From: Streptomyces flavidovirens DSM 40150
GTDB taxonomy: Bacteria > Actinomycetota > Actinomycetes > Streptomycetales > Streptomycetaceae
Direction of reading: 5' to 3'
Assembly: GCF_000429085.1 (NCBI RefSeq)
Contig: NZ_AUBE01000004.1
Location: 310,001 to 374,000 of the forward strand
Length of the DNA stretch: 64,000 nucleotides
Shown: in pieces, positions 8,057 to 17,600 of the stretch
Layout of the letters: each line of letters begins with the position of its first letter
Numbering within the stretch: the first letter of the stretch is position 1
Translations under genes and position numbers: made by a program
Notes under the pieces: model-generated
Database searches by the model: none
What the model saw: the letters and a program-made list of their open reading frames with translations, nothing else
Told to the model about the DNA's origin: nothing

Positions 8057-8106
8057 CTCATACGGAAGGGCCCCCAGGCAGCAGCGTGGGGGCCCTTCCG
8101 TATGAG
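8057..8106. terminator. Bidirectional terminator between mrx and nudC
   Basis: A perfect 20-bp inverted repeat (CTCATACGGAAGGGCCCCCA with its complement) surrounds a 10-nt loop. It separates two convergent genes. The right arm is followed by two direct copies of the 16-mer CGTATGAGCGGGCGTT (8099-8131) that run up to the nudC stop. Confidence 0.85.
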
Positions 8107-8129
8107 CGGGCGTTCCGTATGAGCGGGCG

Positions 8130-9155
8130 TTACGGATTCAGTGGCTTCGGCAGGGGCTTGCCGTACCAGAGCTCCACCAGGCGGGCGGCGATCGAGATGC
8201 CCGACGGGGGCAGGATCTCACCGGACTCGATGGCGCTCCGGAGATCGTCCCTGGAGAACCAGCGCGCCTCCTCGATCTCCTCGCCGTCCACGTCGATCTC
8301 CGACGACGTGGCACGCGCCATGAAGCCGAGCATCAGGCTGGACGGGAACGGCCACGGCTGGCTGGCGACGTATTCGACGTGGCCGACTGTGACACCCGCC
8401 TCCTCGAAGACCTCGCGAGCCACCGACTCCTCGATCGTCTCACCGGGCTCCACGAAGCCCGCGAGCGTCGAGAACCGGCCTTCCGGCCAGTGCACCTGGC
8501 GGCCGAGGAGCGCGCGGTCCTCCTCGTCCGTGACCAGCATGATGACGGCGGGGTCCGTGCGCGGGTAGTGCTCGGCGCCGCACGCCTGGCAGCGCCGGAT
8601 GTGCCCGGCCGCCGCGATGACGGTGCGCTCGCCGCAGCGCGAACAGAAACGGTGCAGCCGCTGCCAGTTCTCCAGGGCCACCGCGTGGACCATCAGGCCC
8701 GCGTCGCGCGGGTCGAGCAGAAGCCCGGCCTCGCGCAGACCGGCGGGGCGCGCGGACTGGTCCATGCGGCCCGGCAGGGAGTCCTTCTGGAGCGCGAAGT
8801 AGCTGACGCCGTCCTCGTCCGTACCGAGGAAATAACGGTGCGTCTCGGTGACCGGGGCCTCGAAGGCGGGGGTCATGACGAGTTCCGTGCGCCCGTCCGG
8901 GGTGTCGTCGATCAGGGCCTGTCCGCCGGAGACCACGAAGACACGGGTCGTCGGGTGGCTCCACGCCGCCGCCAGCCAGGCCTCGTCGAGGCGGTGGTGC
9001 GCGGCGCGGTCGATGCCGCTCGGGGCGGTGAGCCCGATCGGCCGCCGCGTGGCGTCCGTGCTGCCCGCCATGTCCGCGCCGGCCGAGCCGGCCGAGCTGC
9101 CCGAGCTGTCCGAGCTGCCCGCGGTCAGGCCCGTGTAGTCCGTCGAGGTGCTCAC
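8130..9155 (-). CDS. nudC: NAD+ diphosphatase (NADH pyrophosphatase, Nudix) NudC
   Basis: 341 aa from a GTG at 9155 preceded by GGAAGCACCT; an ATG at 9071 would remove a Ser/Gly-rich 28-residue leader. A zinc ribbon (FCSRCG...RRCQACG) is followed by the complete Nudix box GFVEPGETIEESVAREVF plus EEAGV, and by SQPWPFPSS, the sequence that marks NudC-type NAD(H) hydrolases. It hydrolyses NAD(H) to NMN(H) and AMP and may remove NAD caps from RNA, as NudC does in E. coli. The gene is 44 bp downstream of the M20 peptidase on the same strand. Confidence 0.93.
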   Translation of the reverse strand: MSTSTDYTGLTAGSSDSSGSSAGSAGADMAGSTDATRRPIGLTAPSGIDRAAHHRLDEAWLAAAWSHPTTRVFVVSGGQALIDDTPDGRTELVMTPAFEAPVTETHRYFLGTDEDGVSYFALQKDSLPGRMDQSARPAGLREAGLLLDPRDAGLMVHAVALENWQRLHRFCSRCGERTVIAAAGHIRRCQACGAEHYPRTDPAVIMLVTDEEDRALLGRQVHWPEGRFSTLAGFVEPGETIEESVAREVFEEAGVTVGHVEYVASQPWPFPSSLMLGFMARATSSEIDVDGEEIEEARWFSRDDLRSAIESGEILPPSGISIAARLVELWYGKPLPKPLNP

Positions 9156-9199
9156 AGGTGCTTCCAACTCCCCCTGGTGGATTCGGATGAGGTTCGGCT

Positions 9200-10600
9200 T
9201 CAGGAGGCGCGCCAGTGCGCCGCGAGGTCGCCCCACAGATACGCGGTCGTCTCGACGCCCTTGAGGAGCAGGTCGAGCTCGACCTTCTCGTTGGGTGCGT
9301 GCCAGCCGTCCGAGGGTACGGAGATACCCAGGAAGAGCACGGGTGCACCGAGTACGTCCTGGAGGTCCGCCGCGGGCCCCGAGCCGCCCTCCCGCGTGAA
9401 GAGGATCTTCCGGCCGAAGGCACGGCCCATGGCCCGTACGACGGACTGGAGCGCGGGGTGGTCCAGTGGCGTCAGGCACGGGCGCGTGGCGGCGCCGAAC
9501 GTGATCTCGTGACGGATGCCGGCCGGTACGCGGGATGCGACCCAGTCGCGTACGGACTGCTCGATCTTGTCCGGGTGCTGGCCCGCGACCAGGCGGAAGG
9601 AGAGCTTCAGGTGGGCGGAGGACGGGACGATCGTCTTGCCGCCGGGGCCCTGGTAGCCGCCGCCGATGCCGTTGACCTCGGCGGTCGGGCGGGCCCAGAC
9701 GCGCTCCAGAGTGGTGTGGCCGGCCTCGCCGAGCGTGGCTCGGGACTTGGCTGTACGGAGCCACTCGGCCTCGTCGAAGGGGAGCTCGGCGAACAGCTCG
9801 CGCTCGCGGTCCGTGAGCTCGACCATGCCGTCGTAGAAGCCGGGGATCGTGACGTGCTCGTTCTCGTCGTGGAGGGCCGCGACGAGGCGGGCGGCGACGG
9901 TGGCCGGGTTGGGGACGGCGCCGCCGAAGGACCCTGAGTGGATGTCCTGGTCGGGCCCGTACAGCTTGATCTCGCAGTCGGCCACGCCGCGCATGCCGGT
10001 GCAGACGGTGGGGGTGTCCTCGGACCACATGCCGGTGTCGGAGACGATCACCGCGTCGGCGGCGAGGCGCTCCGCGCGCTCCTCGACGAGCGCGCGGAAG
10101 TGCGGGGAGCCGGACTCCTCCTCACCCTCGACGAGGAGCTTGAGGTTGACGGCGGGGGCGATGCGGCCGGTGGCGGCGAGGTGGGCGCGCACGCCGAGGG
10201 TGTGGAAGAACACCTGGCCCTTGTCGTCGGCGGCGCCACGGGCGTAGAGCCGGCCGCCGATGATCTCCGGTTCGAAGGGGTCCGTGTGCCAGCCGTCCTC
10301 GCGGGCGGCGGGCTGCACGTCGTGGTGTCCGTAGACGAGCACGGTGGGGGCGTCCGGGTCGCCGCTCGGCCACTCGGCGAATACGGCCGGGGCGCCTGCG
10401 GTGGGCCAGATCTCGGAGACCGGGAAGCCGGTCTCCTTGAGCTTCGCCGCCAGCCATTCGGCGCTGCGCCGCACGTCGGCGGCGTGGTCCGGCTGCGCCG
10501 ACACGGACGGGATGCGCAGCCAGTCGGCGAGGTCGCCGAGGAAGGCCGCGCGGTGCGTGTCGATGTACGTACGGACGACGCTGTCCGGGGTGTCGCTCAT
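9200..10600 (-). CDS. M20-family dipeptidase
   Basis: 466 aa, ATG at 10600, 10 bp after the adnB stop, so probably co-transcribed. Metal-site motifs of M20/M28-type peptidases are visible: GHHDVQP (first zinc His and Asp), GAADDKGQ (bridging Asp) and VEGEEESGS (catalytic Glu pair). A dimerisation domain and a C-terminal GGSGPAADL...HAPNE segment with the last metal His follow. No signal peptide is visible, so a cytosolic dipeptidase of the CNDP/PepV type is likely. Its physiological substrate is not evident from context. Confidence 0.9.
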   Translation of the reverse strand: MSDTPDSVVRTYIDTHRAAFLGDLADWLRIPSVSAQPDHAADVRRSAEWLAAKLKETGFPVSEIWPTAGAPAVFAEWPSGDPDAPTVLVYGHHDVQPAAREDGWHTDPFEPEIIGGRLYARGAADDKGQVFFHTLGVRAHLAATGRIAPAVNLKLLVEGEEESGSPHFRALVEERAERLAADAVIVSDTGMWSEDTPTVCTGMRGVADCEIKLYGPDQDIHSGSFGGAVPNPATVAARLVAALHDENEHVTIPGFYDGMVELTDRERELFAELPFDEAEWLRTAKSRATLGEAGHTTLERVWARPTAEVNGIGGGYQGPGGKTIVPSSAHLKLSFRLVAGQHPDKIEQSVRDWVASRVPAGIRHEITFGAATRPCLTPLDHPALQSVVRAMGRAFGRKILFTREGGSGPAADLQDVLGAPVLFLGISVPSDGWHAPNEKVELDLLLKGVETTAYLWGDLAAHWRAS

Positions 10601-10610
10601 GGCCTTGAGC

Positions 10611-13600
10611 CTATCCGGCCGCCGGGCCGGGCTCGTCCAGCAGGATCCGTTCCAGCTCGGCACGGCCGGGGAGGCCGGTGGGGCGCGCGATCTCACCGGT
10701 GCGGACGTAGAGGAACGCCGCGCCCACGGAGTCGGGGGGCACGTCGTGCTGTTCCGCCCAGGCGAGGCGGTAGACGGCGAGCTGGAGGGGGTCGGCGGCG
10801 CGCGTGCGGCTGGTCTTCCAGTCGACGATCTCGTACGCGCCGGTGGCCTCGTCGCGGTATACGGCGTCTATGCGACCCCGGATGACGCGGCCCGCGAGGG
10901 TGAGGTGGAAGGGCGCCTCGACGCGGTAGGGGGTGCGGCGCGCGTACGGGGTGCGCTCGAACGCCTCCTTGAGTGCGGCCAGGTCGCGCTCGTCCGCGAT
11001 CTCGGCGTCGGACTCGTCGCCGCCGGGCAGCTCGTCCGGCCCGAGCATGGGCAGCGGCAGCTCCTCGAAACGCGACTCCACCCACGCGTGGAACCGGGTG
11101 CCCCGGCGCGCGGCAGGCTGTGGCGGACGTGGCATGGGGCGGGCGAGCTCCTGGGCGAAACCGTCGGGGTCGGCGGCGAGCCGCAGGAGCTCGGATGCGG
11201 TGAGGGAGGGCGGTACGAGGACGTCACGGGTCGTGGCGCGGGCACGGCGCAGCTCACCGGCGAGGGCGTCGAGATCCCGGTCCCAGGAGGCGACCGCGCG
11301 GGCCTCTTCGGGGGTGAGGGACTCCCCACCATGGCCCGGCCGAGGCGTGCTGGTTCCACCGGACATCGTCGGGCCGCCCGGACCGGTCGCGTGCGCCTCG
11401 TGCGCCTCGTGCGTCTCGTGCGTCGGGTGGGGGCGTACGGGGACGGTGTCGTGGTCCGGGGCGGACTGTGCGTGCTGCGGTACGGCGCCGGGGCGGTCCG
11501 CGCACGAGGGCGTGCGGGGCGCGGGTACGGCACCCGGGCGCACAGCGGACCAACTGTCCCAGCCCGGCGGAGTGGCGTCGTGGCCTTGGAACGCGTCGAG
11601 CGAACCCTCGGCGTCGACCGCCGCGTGTGCGCGGCTGCCGTTCGCTGTGGCCTCGGCGGGGGCACTGGCGCGAGGGGCGGCGTCCGCCTCAAGGCGGGCC
11701 CGGGTGTCCGTACGGGTGTCCGGCGAGGCATCCGCGAGAGCCTTCGTGCCGGTGCGCGTCTCCGGTCCCGCGTCGGCGTGGGCCGTCTCCGTGGCGGTTG
11801 GTGGGGTGGCCGGTTCCGGTGCGGGGCGTTCCGTGAGAAGGCTGTCCCAGTCCGGCGGGGTGGCGTCGAAGTCCGGCTCGGAGGTGGCTTCGAAGTCGGG
11901 CTCGACGGGGTCGTCGAAACGCCCTTCGAAACGCTCTTCGAAAGGCTCGTCGAAGTCGAAGTCCGTGGGGGGCTCCGGCTCCGGCTCCTGCTCCGCCTCC
12001 GCATCGGCCGGAGCTGCCGCCAGGGCCGCCAAGTGGGCCATGACCGTCTCCGCTGCCCGGCGGCGGCGGGCCATGGACGTCGGATCCAGCGGCAAGGGCC
12101 ACACACGGTCCGTCGCCGACTCGCGCAGGGACGGGTTCTCCTCGTCCTCGGCGGGCTCGTCCGCCCACGCCTCGATCTCTCCGAATCCGGCCGCGCAGTG
12201 GTCGTACAGCGCCCGCAGGAAGCCGGAAGGACCGCGCGGCTTCTTCTGGGTCGGGCCCCACCAGTGGCCCGAGCCGAGGAGCAGCGAGCGCGGGCGCGTG
12301 AAGGTCACGTATCCGAGGCGCAGCTCCTCGGTGTGCTGGTGGGCCTTCATCGCGTCCTTGAACGCCTTGATGCCCTTGGCGTCCCAGTCCCCCACGTCCG
12401 GGAGCGTCTTCGCGTCGCCGCGCAGCGCGTGCGGCAGGACCTTGGCCTGTGAGGTCCAGGAGTCGCGTGACTGCTCGCTCGGGAAGTGGCCCGCGACCAG
12501 GCCCGGCGCCGCCACGACGTCCCACTCCAGGCCCTTGGACTTGTGCGCGGTGAGGACCTTGACGGTGTTCTCGCCGCCGGGCAGGGCGTTGTCGAGCCCC
12601 TTCTCGTACTGGGCGGCGGTCCGCAGGAAGGCGAGGAAGGCGAGCAGGGTCGCCTCGCCGTCCAGCGCCGCGAATCCGGCCGCCGTGTCCAGGAAGTTGC
12701 TCAGCGTCTCCCGCCGGCGGGCGGCCAGGGCGTGCGGTGAGGCCGAAAGTTCCACTTCGAGGCCCGTCGTGGCGAGCACCCGGTGCAGTACGTCCATGAG
12801 CGGGTCCGCGAGCGAGCGCCGCAGGTCGCGCAGCTCGGCCGCCAGGCGGGCGAACCGGACCCGGGCGTCGGCCGAGAAGGGCAGGCCGTCGTCCGGGCCG
12901 CCGCCGGACTCCAGGAAGGTGTCGAGCGCGTCCGCGAGGGAGATGACCTCCGCCGGGTCTACGCCCTCGACGGCCTCGGCCAGCCTGCCGTCGGGGTCGG
13001 CGTCCGCGTCGGCGCCCGGCGCGCGGTGGACGAGCAGGCGCGCGCGGCGCCCGAGCAGGGCCAGGTCGCGCGGGCCGATGCGCCAGCGGGGGCCGGTGAG
13101 GATGCGTACGAGCGAGGCATTGGCCCCCGGGTCCTGGAGGACCTCGCAGACGGCGACGAGGTCCGCGACCTCGGGGAGGTGGAGGAGTCCGGACAGGCCG
13201 ACGACCTCGACCGGTACGTCGCGGGCCACCAGCGCGCCCTGGATCTCGGCGAAGTCGCCCGCCGTACGGCACAGGACGGCGATCTCGCCGGGCTCCTTGC
13301 CCGTACGGACGAGGTGGGCTATCGAGTCGGCCAGCCACGCGATCTCCTCCGCGTGGGTGGGCAGCAGGGCGCAGCGGACGATGCCGTCGCGCTCGGCGCC
13401 CGGGGCGGGGCGCAGTGCCTCGACGCCCTCGTGCATGGCGCGCAGCGGGACGGCGAGGCCGTTGGCGAGGTCGAGGAGGCGGCCGCCGCTGCGGCGGTTC
13501 TCGCTGAGCGAGTAGCGGGCTGCGGGGCTCCCGTCGGCGTACGGGAAGTGGGCGGGGAAGTCGTCGAGGTTCGCGACGGAGGCACCGCGCCAGCCGTAGA

Positions 13601-14516
13601 TCGCCTGGCAGGGGTCACCGACGGCCGTCACCGCGTGCCCGGTGCCGCCGCCGAACAGTCCGGAGAGGAGCAGGCGCTGCGCGACGGACGTGTCCTGGTA
13701 CTCGTCGAGCAGGACGACGCGGAATTCGTCGCGCAGGATCCGGCCGGCCTCCTCGCTGGTGAGCGCGAGTTCGGCGGAGAGGGCGATCTGGTCACCGAAG
13801 TCGAGGAGGTCGCGGCTGCGCTTGGCCTCGCGGTAGCGGATGGTGAGGTCGAGGAGTTCGAGGCGGGCGGCGGCGGCTTCGGGAACCTTGCGCAGGTCGG
13901 CGTTGGAGAGCTTGACGGACGCGAGGCTGTTGAGGAGCCCGGTGTCGTACGTCGCGAGGCGGGCCGGTTTCACGAGGTGCTCAGCCAGCTCCGCGTCCAG
14001 CGCGAGCAGGTCGCTGACCAGGGACGGAAATGATCTGGTCAGCGCCGGATACGGTCCTGGCGCCTCGCGCAGCACCCGTGCGGCGAGCTGGTAGCGGGTG
14101 GCGTCGGCGAGGAGGCGGGCGGTCGGTTCGAGGCCGATGCGCAGGCCGTGCTCGGCGAGGAGCTGCCCGGCGAAGGCGTGGTACGTCGAGATCCGGGGCT
14201 CGCCAGGGGGGTTGTCGGGGTCGATGACGTCGGGGTCGGTCACCCCGGCGCGCACCAGCGCCTTGCGGACGCGCTCGGCAAGCTCACCGGCCGCCTTGTT
14301 GGTGAAGGTCAGGCCGAGTACCTGCTCGGGGGCGACCTGCCCGGTGCCGACCAGCCACACCACGCGCGCGGCCATGACCGTCGTCTTGCCCGAACCGGCT
14401 CCGGCCACGATGACCTGCGGGGCAGGCGGTGCGGTGATGCACGCCATCTGCTCCGGGGTGAACGGGATGCCGAGGAGCTCTTTGAGCTGCTCGGGGTCGG
14501 TGATTCGGGCTGACAC
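10611..14516 (-). CDS. adnB: AdnB-type helicase-nuclease subunit
   Basis: 1301 aa from a GTG at 14516; a TTG at 14546 would add ten residues. The UvrD-like motor shows AGAGSGKTT (Walker A), LTFTNKAAGELAERV, DEYQDTS, GDPCQAIYGWRGAS, TAHKSKGLEWDVV and GYVTFTRPRSLLL. The C-terminal RecB-like nuclease shows GTRFHAWVE, then RGRIDAVY and EIVDWKTSR, i.e. the D...D-x-K catalytic core. With AdnA it forms the actinobacterial heterodimer that resects double-strand breaks. It is ~200 aa longer than the mycobacterial subunit because of a disordered acidic and Pro/Thr-rich insert (about residues 820-1080) between motor and nuclease. Confidence 0.92.
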   Translation of the reverse strand: MSARITDPEQLKELLGIPFTPEQMACITAPPAPQVIVAGAGSGKTTVMAARVVWLVGTGQVAPEQVLGLTFTNKAAGELAERVRKALVRAGVTDPDVIDPDNPPGEPRISTYHAFAGQLLAEHGLRIGLEPTARLLADATRYQLAARVLREAPGPYPALTRSFPSLVSDLLALDAELAEHLVKPARLATYDTGLLNSLASVKLSNADLRKVPEAAAARLELLDLTIRYREAKRSRDLLDFGDQIALSAELALTSEEAGRILRDEFRVVLLDEYQDTSVAQRLLLSGLFGGGTGHAVTAVGDPCQAIYGWRGASVANLDDFPAHFPYADGSPAARYSLSENRRSGGRLLDLANGLAVPLRAMHEGVEALRPAPGAERDGIVRCALLPTHAEEIAWLADSIAHLVRTGKEPGEIAVLCRTAGDFAEIQGALVARDVPVEVVGLSGLLHLPEVADLVAVCEVLQDPGANASLVRILTGPRWRIGPRDLALLGRRARLLVHRAPGADADADPDGRLAEAVEGVDPAEVISLADALDTFLESGGGPDDGLPFSADARVRFARLAAELRDLRRSLADPLMDVLHRVLATTGLEVELSASPHALAARRRETLSNFLDTAAGFAALDGEATLLAFLAFLRTAAQYEKGLDNALPGGENTVKVLTAHKSKGLEWDVVAAPGLVAGHFPSEQSRDSWTSQAKVLPHALRGDAKTLPDVGDWDAKGIKAFKDAMKAHQHTEELRLGYVTFTRPRSLLLGSGHWWGPTQKKPRGPSGFLRALYDHCAAGFGEIEAWADEPAEDEENPSLRESATDRVWPLPLDPTSMARRRRAAETVMAHLAALAAAPADAEAEQEPEPEPPTDFDFDEPFEERFEGRFDDPVEPDFEATSEPDFDATPPDWDSLLTERPAPEPATPPTATETAHADAGPETRTGTKALADASPDTRTDTRARLEADAAPRASAPAEATANGSRAHAAVDAEGSLDAFQGHDATPPGWDSWSAVRPGAVPAPRTPSCADRPGAVPQHAQSAPDHDTVPVRPHPTHETHEAHEAHATGPGGPTMSGGTSTPRPGHGGESLTPEEARAVASWDRDLDALAGELRRARATTRDVLVPPSLTASELLRLAADPDGFAQELARPMPRPPQPAARRGTRFHAWVESRFEELPLPMLGPDELPGGDESDAEIADERDLAALKEAFERTPYARRTPYRVEAPFHLTLAGRVIRGRIDAVYRDEATGAYEIVDWKTSRTRAADPLQLAVYRLAWAEQHDVPPDSVGAAFLYVRTGEIARPTGLPGRAELERILLDEPGPAAG

Positions 14517-14573
14517 CCCAGAGAGGCTATCCGGCCCCACTGACAACGACGGTCCGTGAAGCCGGCGCTACCC

Positions 14574-14637
14574 GACGAGCGGGCTGCTCGACGAGCGTCT
14601 TACTCGACGAGCGGGCTACTCGACGAGCGGGCTACTC
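14574..14637. repeat. 16-bp tandem repeat at the adnA-adnB junction
   Basis: Four head-to-tail 16-bp units of consensus GACGAGCGGGCTACTC (variants GCTGCTC and GTCTTACTC), plus a partial fifth, occupy 14574-14642. The array overlaps the last two codons of adnA and fills most of the gap before the adnB start. Confidence 0.85.
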
Positions 14638-17600
14638 GACGATGTGGCGGCCCTCCGGCTGCGCGCTGCACGAAGCGCGGAACGCGCAGTGCGTGCAGTG
14701 CTGGCCGGTCGCCGGACTGAAGCGTTCGTCGAGTACGCGGCCGGCGGCGGTGGCGAGCAGGTCACCGACCCACTCCCCGGCGAGCGGCTCCTGCGCCTGG
14801 ACCTTGGGCAGCGCCTCACCGCCGTCCTTCTTGGCGGCCGCCTGCCGCAGCTGTACGAGTTCGGCGCCGCCGGGCTCGGGACGCGTTCCCCCGAACGCCT
14901 CGTCCACCGCGCCTTCCCGTACGGCGAGCTGGTAGACGGCGAGCTGCGGATGGCGGGCGACCTCGTCGCGCGTGGGGGCCGCTTTCCCGGTCTTGAAGTC
15001 GACGACGTACGCCCGCCCCTCGGCGTCCCGCTCGACGCGGTCCATGGAACCCCGGATGCGCACCTCGTACTCCCCGCCCGCCTCCAGGGTCACGTCGAAG
15101 TCGTGCTCGGTGGCGACCGGGGTACGGCCGCCGCGGTCCATGACGTGCCACTTCAGGAAGCGTTCGAGCGCCACACGCGCGTGCTCCTTCTCCTGCTGGG
15201 ACTTCCAGGGCGCGTCGAAGGCGAGGGCGTCCCAGACGGAGTCGAGGCGTTCCATGAGTACGGCGAGGTCGGCGGGCGTACGGCCGGACGCGACCTCGTC
15301 GGCCAGGACGTGCACGACGTTCCCGAAACCCTGGGCGGCGGTCGCCGGTGCGTCCGCCTTCACCTCGCGTCCCAGGAACCACTGGAGGGAGCACGTGTTC
15401 GCGAGCTGGTCCAGTGCGCTTCCCGAGAGCGCTACGGGTTCGTCGCGGTCGCGCAGCGGGACGCTGCTGTGCGTCGGGTCGTACAGGCCCCACCAGCGGT
15501 ACGGGTGCGCCGAGGGGACCAGCGGCTGGCCGTCCTCGTCCGCGAGCGCGGCGAGGCGGGCCAGTCGGCGGGCGGCGGCGTCGCGCAGGGCGGGGGTCGC
15601 CGCCGGGTCGACGGTGGTGGCGCGCAGTTCGGCGACGAGTGCGGCCACGGCGAGGGGGCGGCGGGGGCGGCCGGTGACGTCCTTGGGTTCGACGCCGAGT
15701 TCGGTCAGGAAGCGGGAGGGCTGGTCGCCGTCGTCGGCGGGGGCCTTGACGGCGGTGACGACGAGGCGCTCGCGAGCGCGGGTGGCGGCGACGTAGAAGA
15801 GCCGGCGTTCCTCGGCGAGGAGGGCGCCGGGGGTGAGCGGCTCGGCGAGGCCGTCGCGGCCGATCCGGTCCGCTTCGAGGAGCGATCCGCGGCGGCGCAG
15901 GTCCGGCCACAGGCCCTCCTGCACGCCTGCCACGACGACCAGGCGCCACTCCAGCCCTTTTGACCGGTGCGCGGTCATCAGGCGTACGGCGTCGGGGCGC
16001 GCGGCGCGCTTGCTGAGGGTGTCGGCGGCGATGTCCTGGGCGTCGAGCTCTTCCAGGAAGTTCAGCGCGCCGCGGCCGCCGGAACGTTCCTCGGCGCGGG
16101 CCGCGGTGTCGAAGAGCGCGCATACGGCGTCGAGGTCGCGGTCGGCGTTGCGGCCGGCCGTGCCCCCGCGCAGGGCCGCGCGTTCGAGGCGCCCCGGCCA
16201 GGGGGTGCCGTTCCACAGCTCCCAGAGAGCCTCCTCGGCCGTGCCGCCGGCTTCGAGGAGCGTACGGGCCGTGCGCAGGAGCGCGCCGAGGCGCTGGGCG
16301 CCGCGGGCGTACGCCGGGTCGTGCGCGGCCAGGCGCTCGGGCTGCGCGAGGGCGCGGGCGAGCAGTTCGCCGGAGGGCGGCGGGAGCCGGTTCCCGGCGG
16401 CGCGCTCCTCGTCGCGCAGGGCACGGCCGAGCCGGCGCAGGTCGGCAGTGTCCATGCCGGCGAGCGGCGAGGCGAGCAGCTCGGCGGCGACCTCCGCGCT
16501 GAGCCAGGTGGTGGTGGCGGGTGGAGTGGAGTTCCCCTGGCCCGGCCCTTCCCGAACGTCGGCAGGCTCCCGGCGCTCCTCGGGCACCTCCGGCTCCTCG
16601 GGCTCCTCGGGCTCCCCGGCAGCGTGCGTCTCACGATGCCCGGCAGGCTGGTCCGGTGAGGCGAGCGCCGCCTCGGCCACCGCCCGCAGCGCCGTCAGCA
16701 GAGGCGTCACCGCCGGCTCGTGGCGCAGGGCCAGGTCGTCGCCGTCGATCTCCAGGGGGACACCTGCCGAGGTCAGGGCGCGGCGTACGGCGGGGATGGT
16801 GCGCCCGCCGGCGCGTACCAGTACCGCCATCTCGTTCCACGGCACGCCCTCCTCCAGGTGGGCGCGGCGCAGGATGTCCGCGATGTTGTCGAGCTCCGTG
16901 CCCGCCGTCGGGTACGTGAAGACCTCCGTGCGGCCCCCTTCGCGTACGGCGGCCAGGTCGCGGTGCGCCCGTACCTTCTCGGCCGGCAGGCGCGTCAGCG
17001 GCATCCGGCGGGTGAGCAGACGGGTGGCCGCCAGGAGGCCCGCTCCCGAGCGGCGGGAGGTCGTCAGGACCTCCACCGGCGAAGGGCTGCCGTCCGCTCT
17101 GCGGAACGTGTGCGGGAAGTCGAGGATGCCGCCGACGTCCGCTCCGCGGAACGCGTAGATCGACTGGTCCGGGTCACCGAAAGCCACCAGGGTGCGGCCG
17201 GAACCGGCCAGCGCGCGCAGGAGGCGGACCTGCGCCGGGTCCGTGTCCTGGTACTCGTCTACGAAGACAGCGTCGTACTGCGCGCTGAGCCGGCCCGTGA
17301 GCTCCGCCTGTTCGGCGAGCAGCACCGCCCGGTGGACCAGTTCGGCGTAGTCGAGGACGCCCTGCATGTCGAGTACGTCGAGGTACTCGGCCAGGAAGGC
17401 CGCCGCGGCCTTCCAGTCGGGCCGCCCGGTACGCGCCGCGAAGGCTCCGAGTGAGTCGGGCCCGAGCCCCAGCTCACGGCTGCGTGCCAGCACGGCGCGG
17501 ACCTCGTCGGCGAAGCCGCGCGTGGTGAGGCAGGCGCGCAGTTCGTCCGGCCAGTGGACGGGGGTGGGCCGGCCGTCCCGTTCCAGCTCCACGTGGCCCG

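Noticed and set aside
10344..13515. Long plus-strand frames through adnB
   Set aside because: They are shadows of adnB; Ser/Arg-rich products without motifs.
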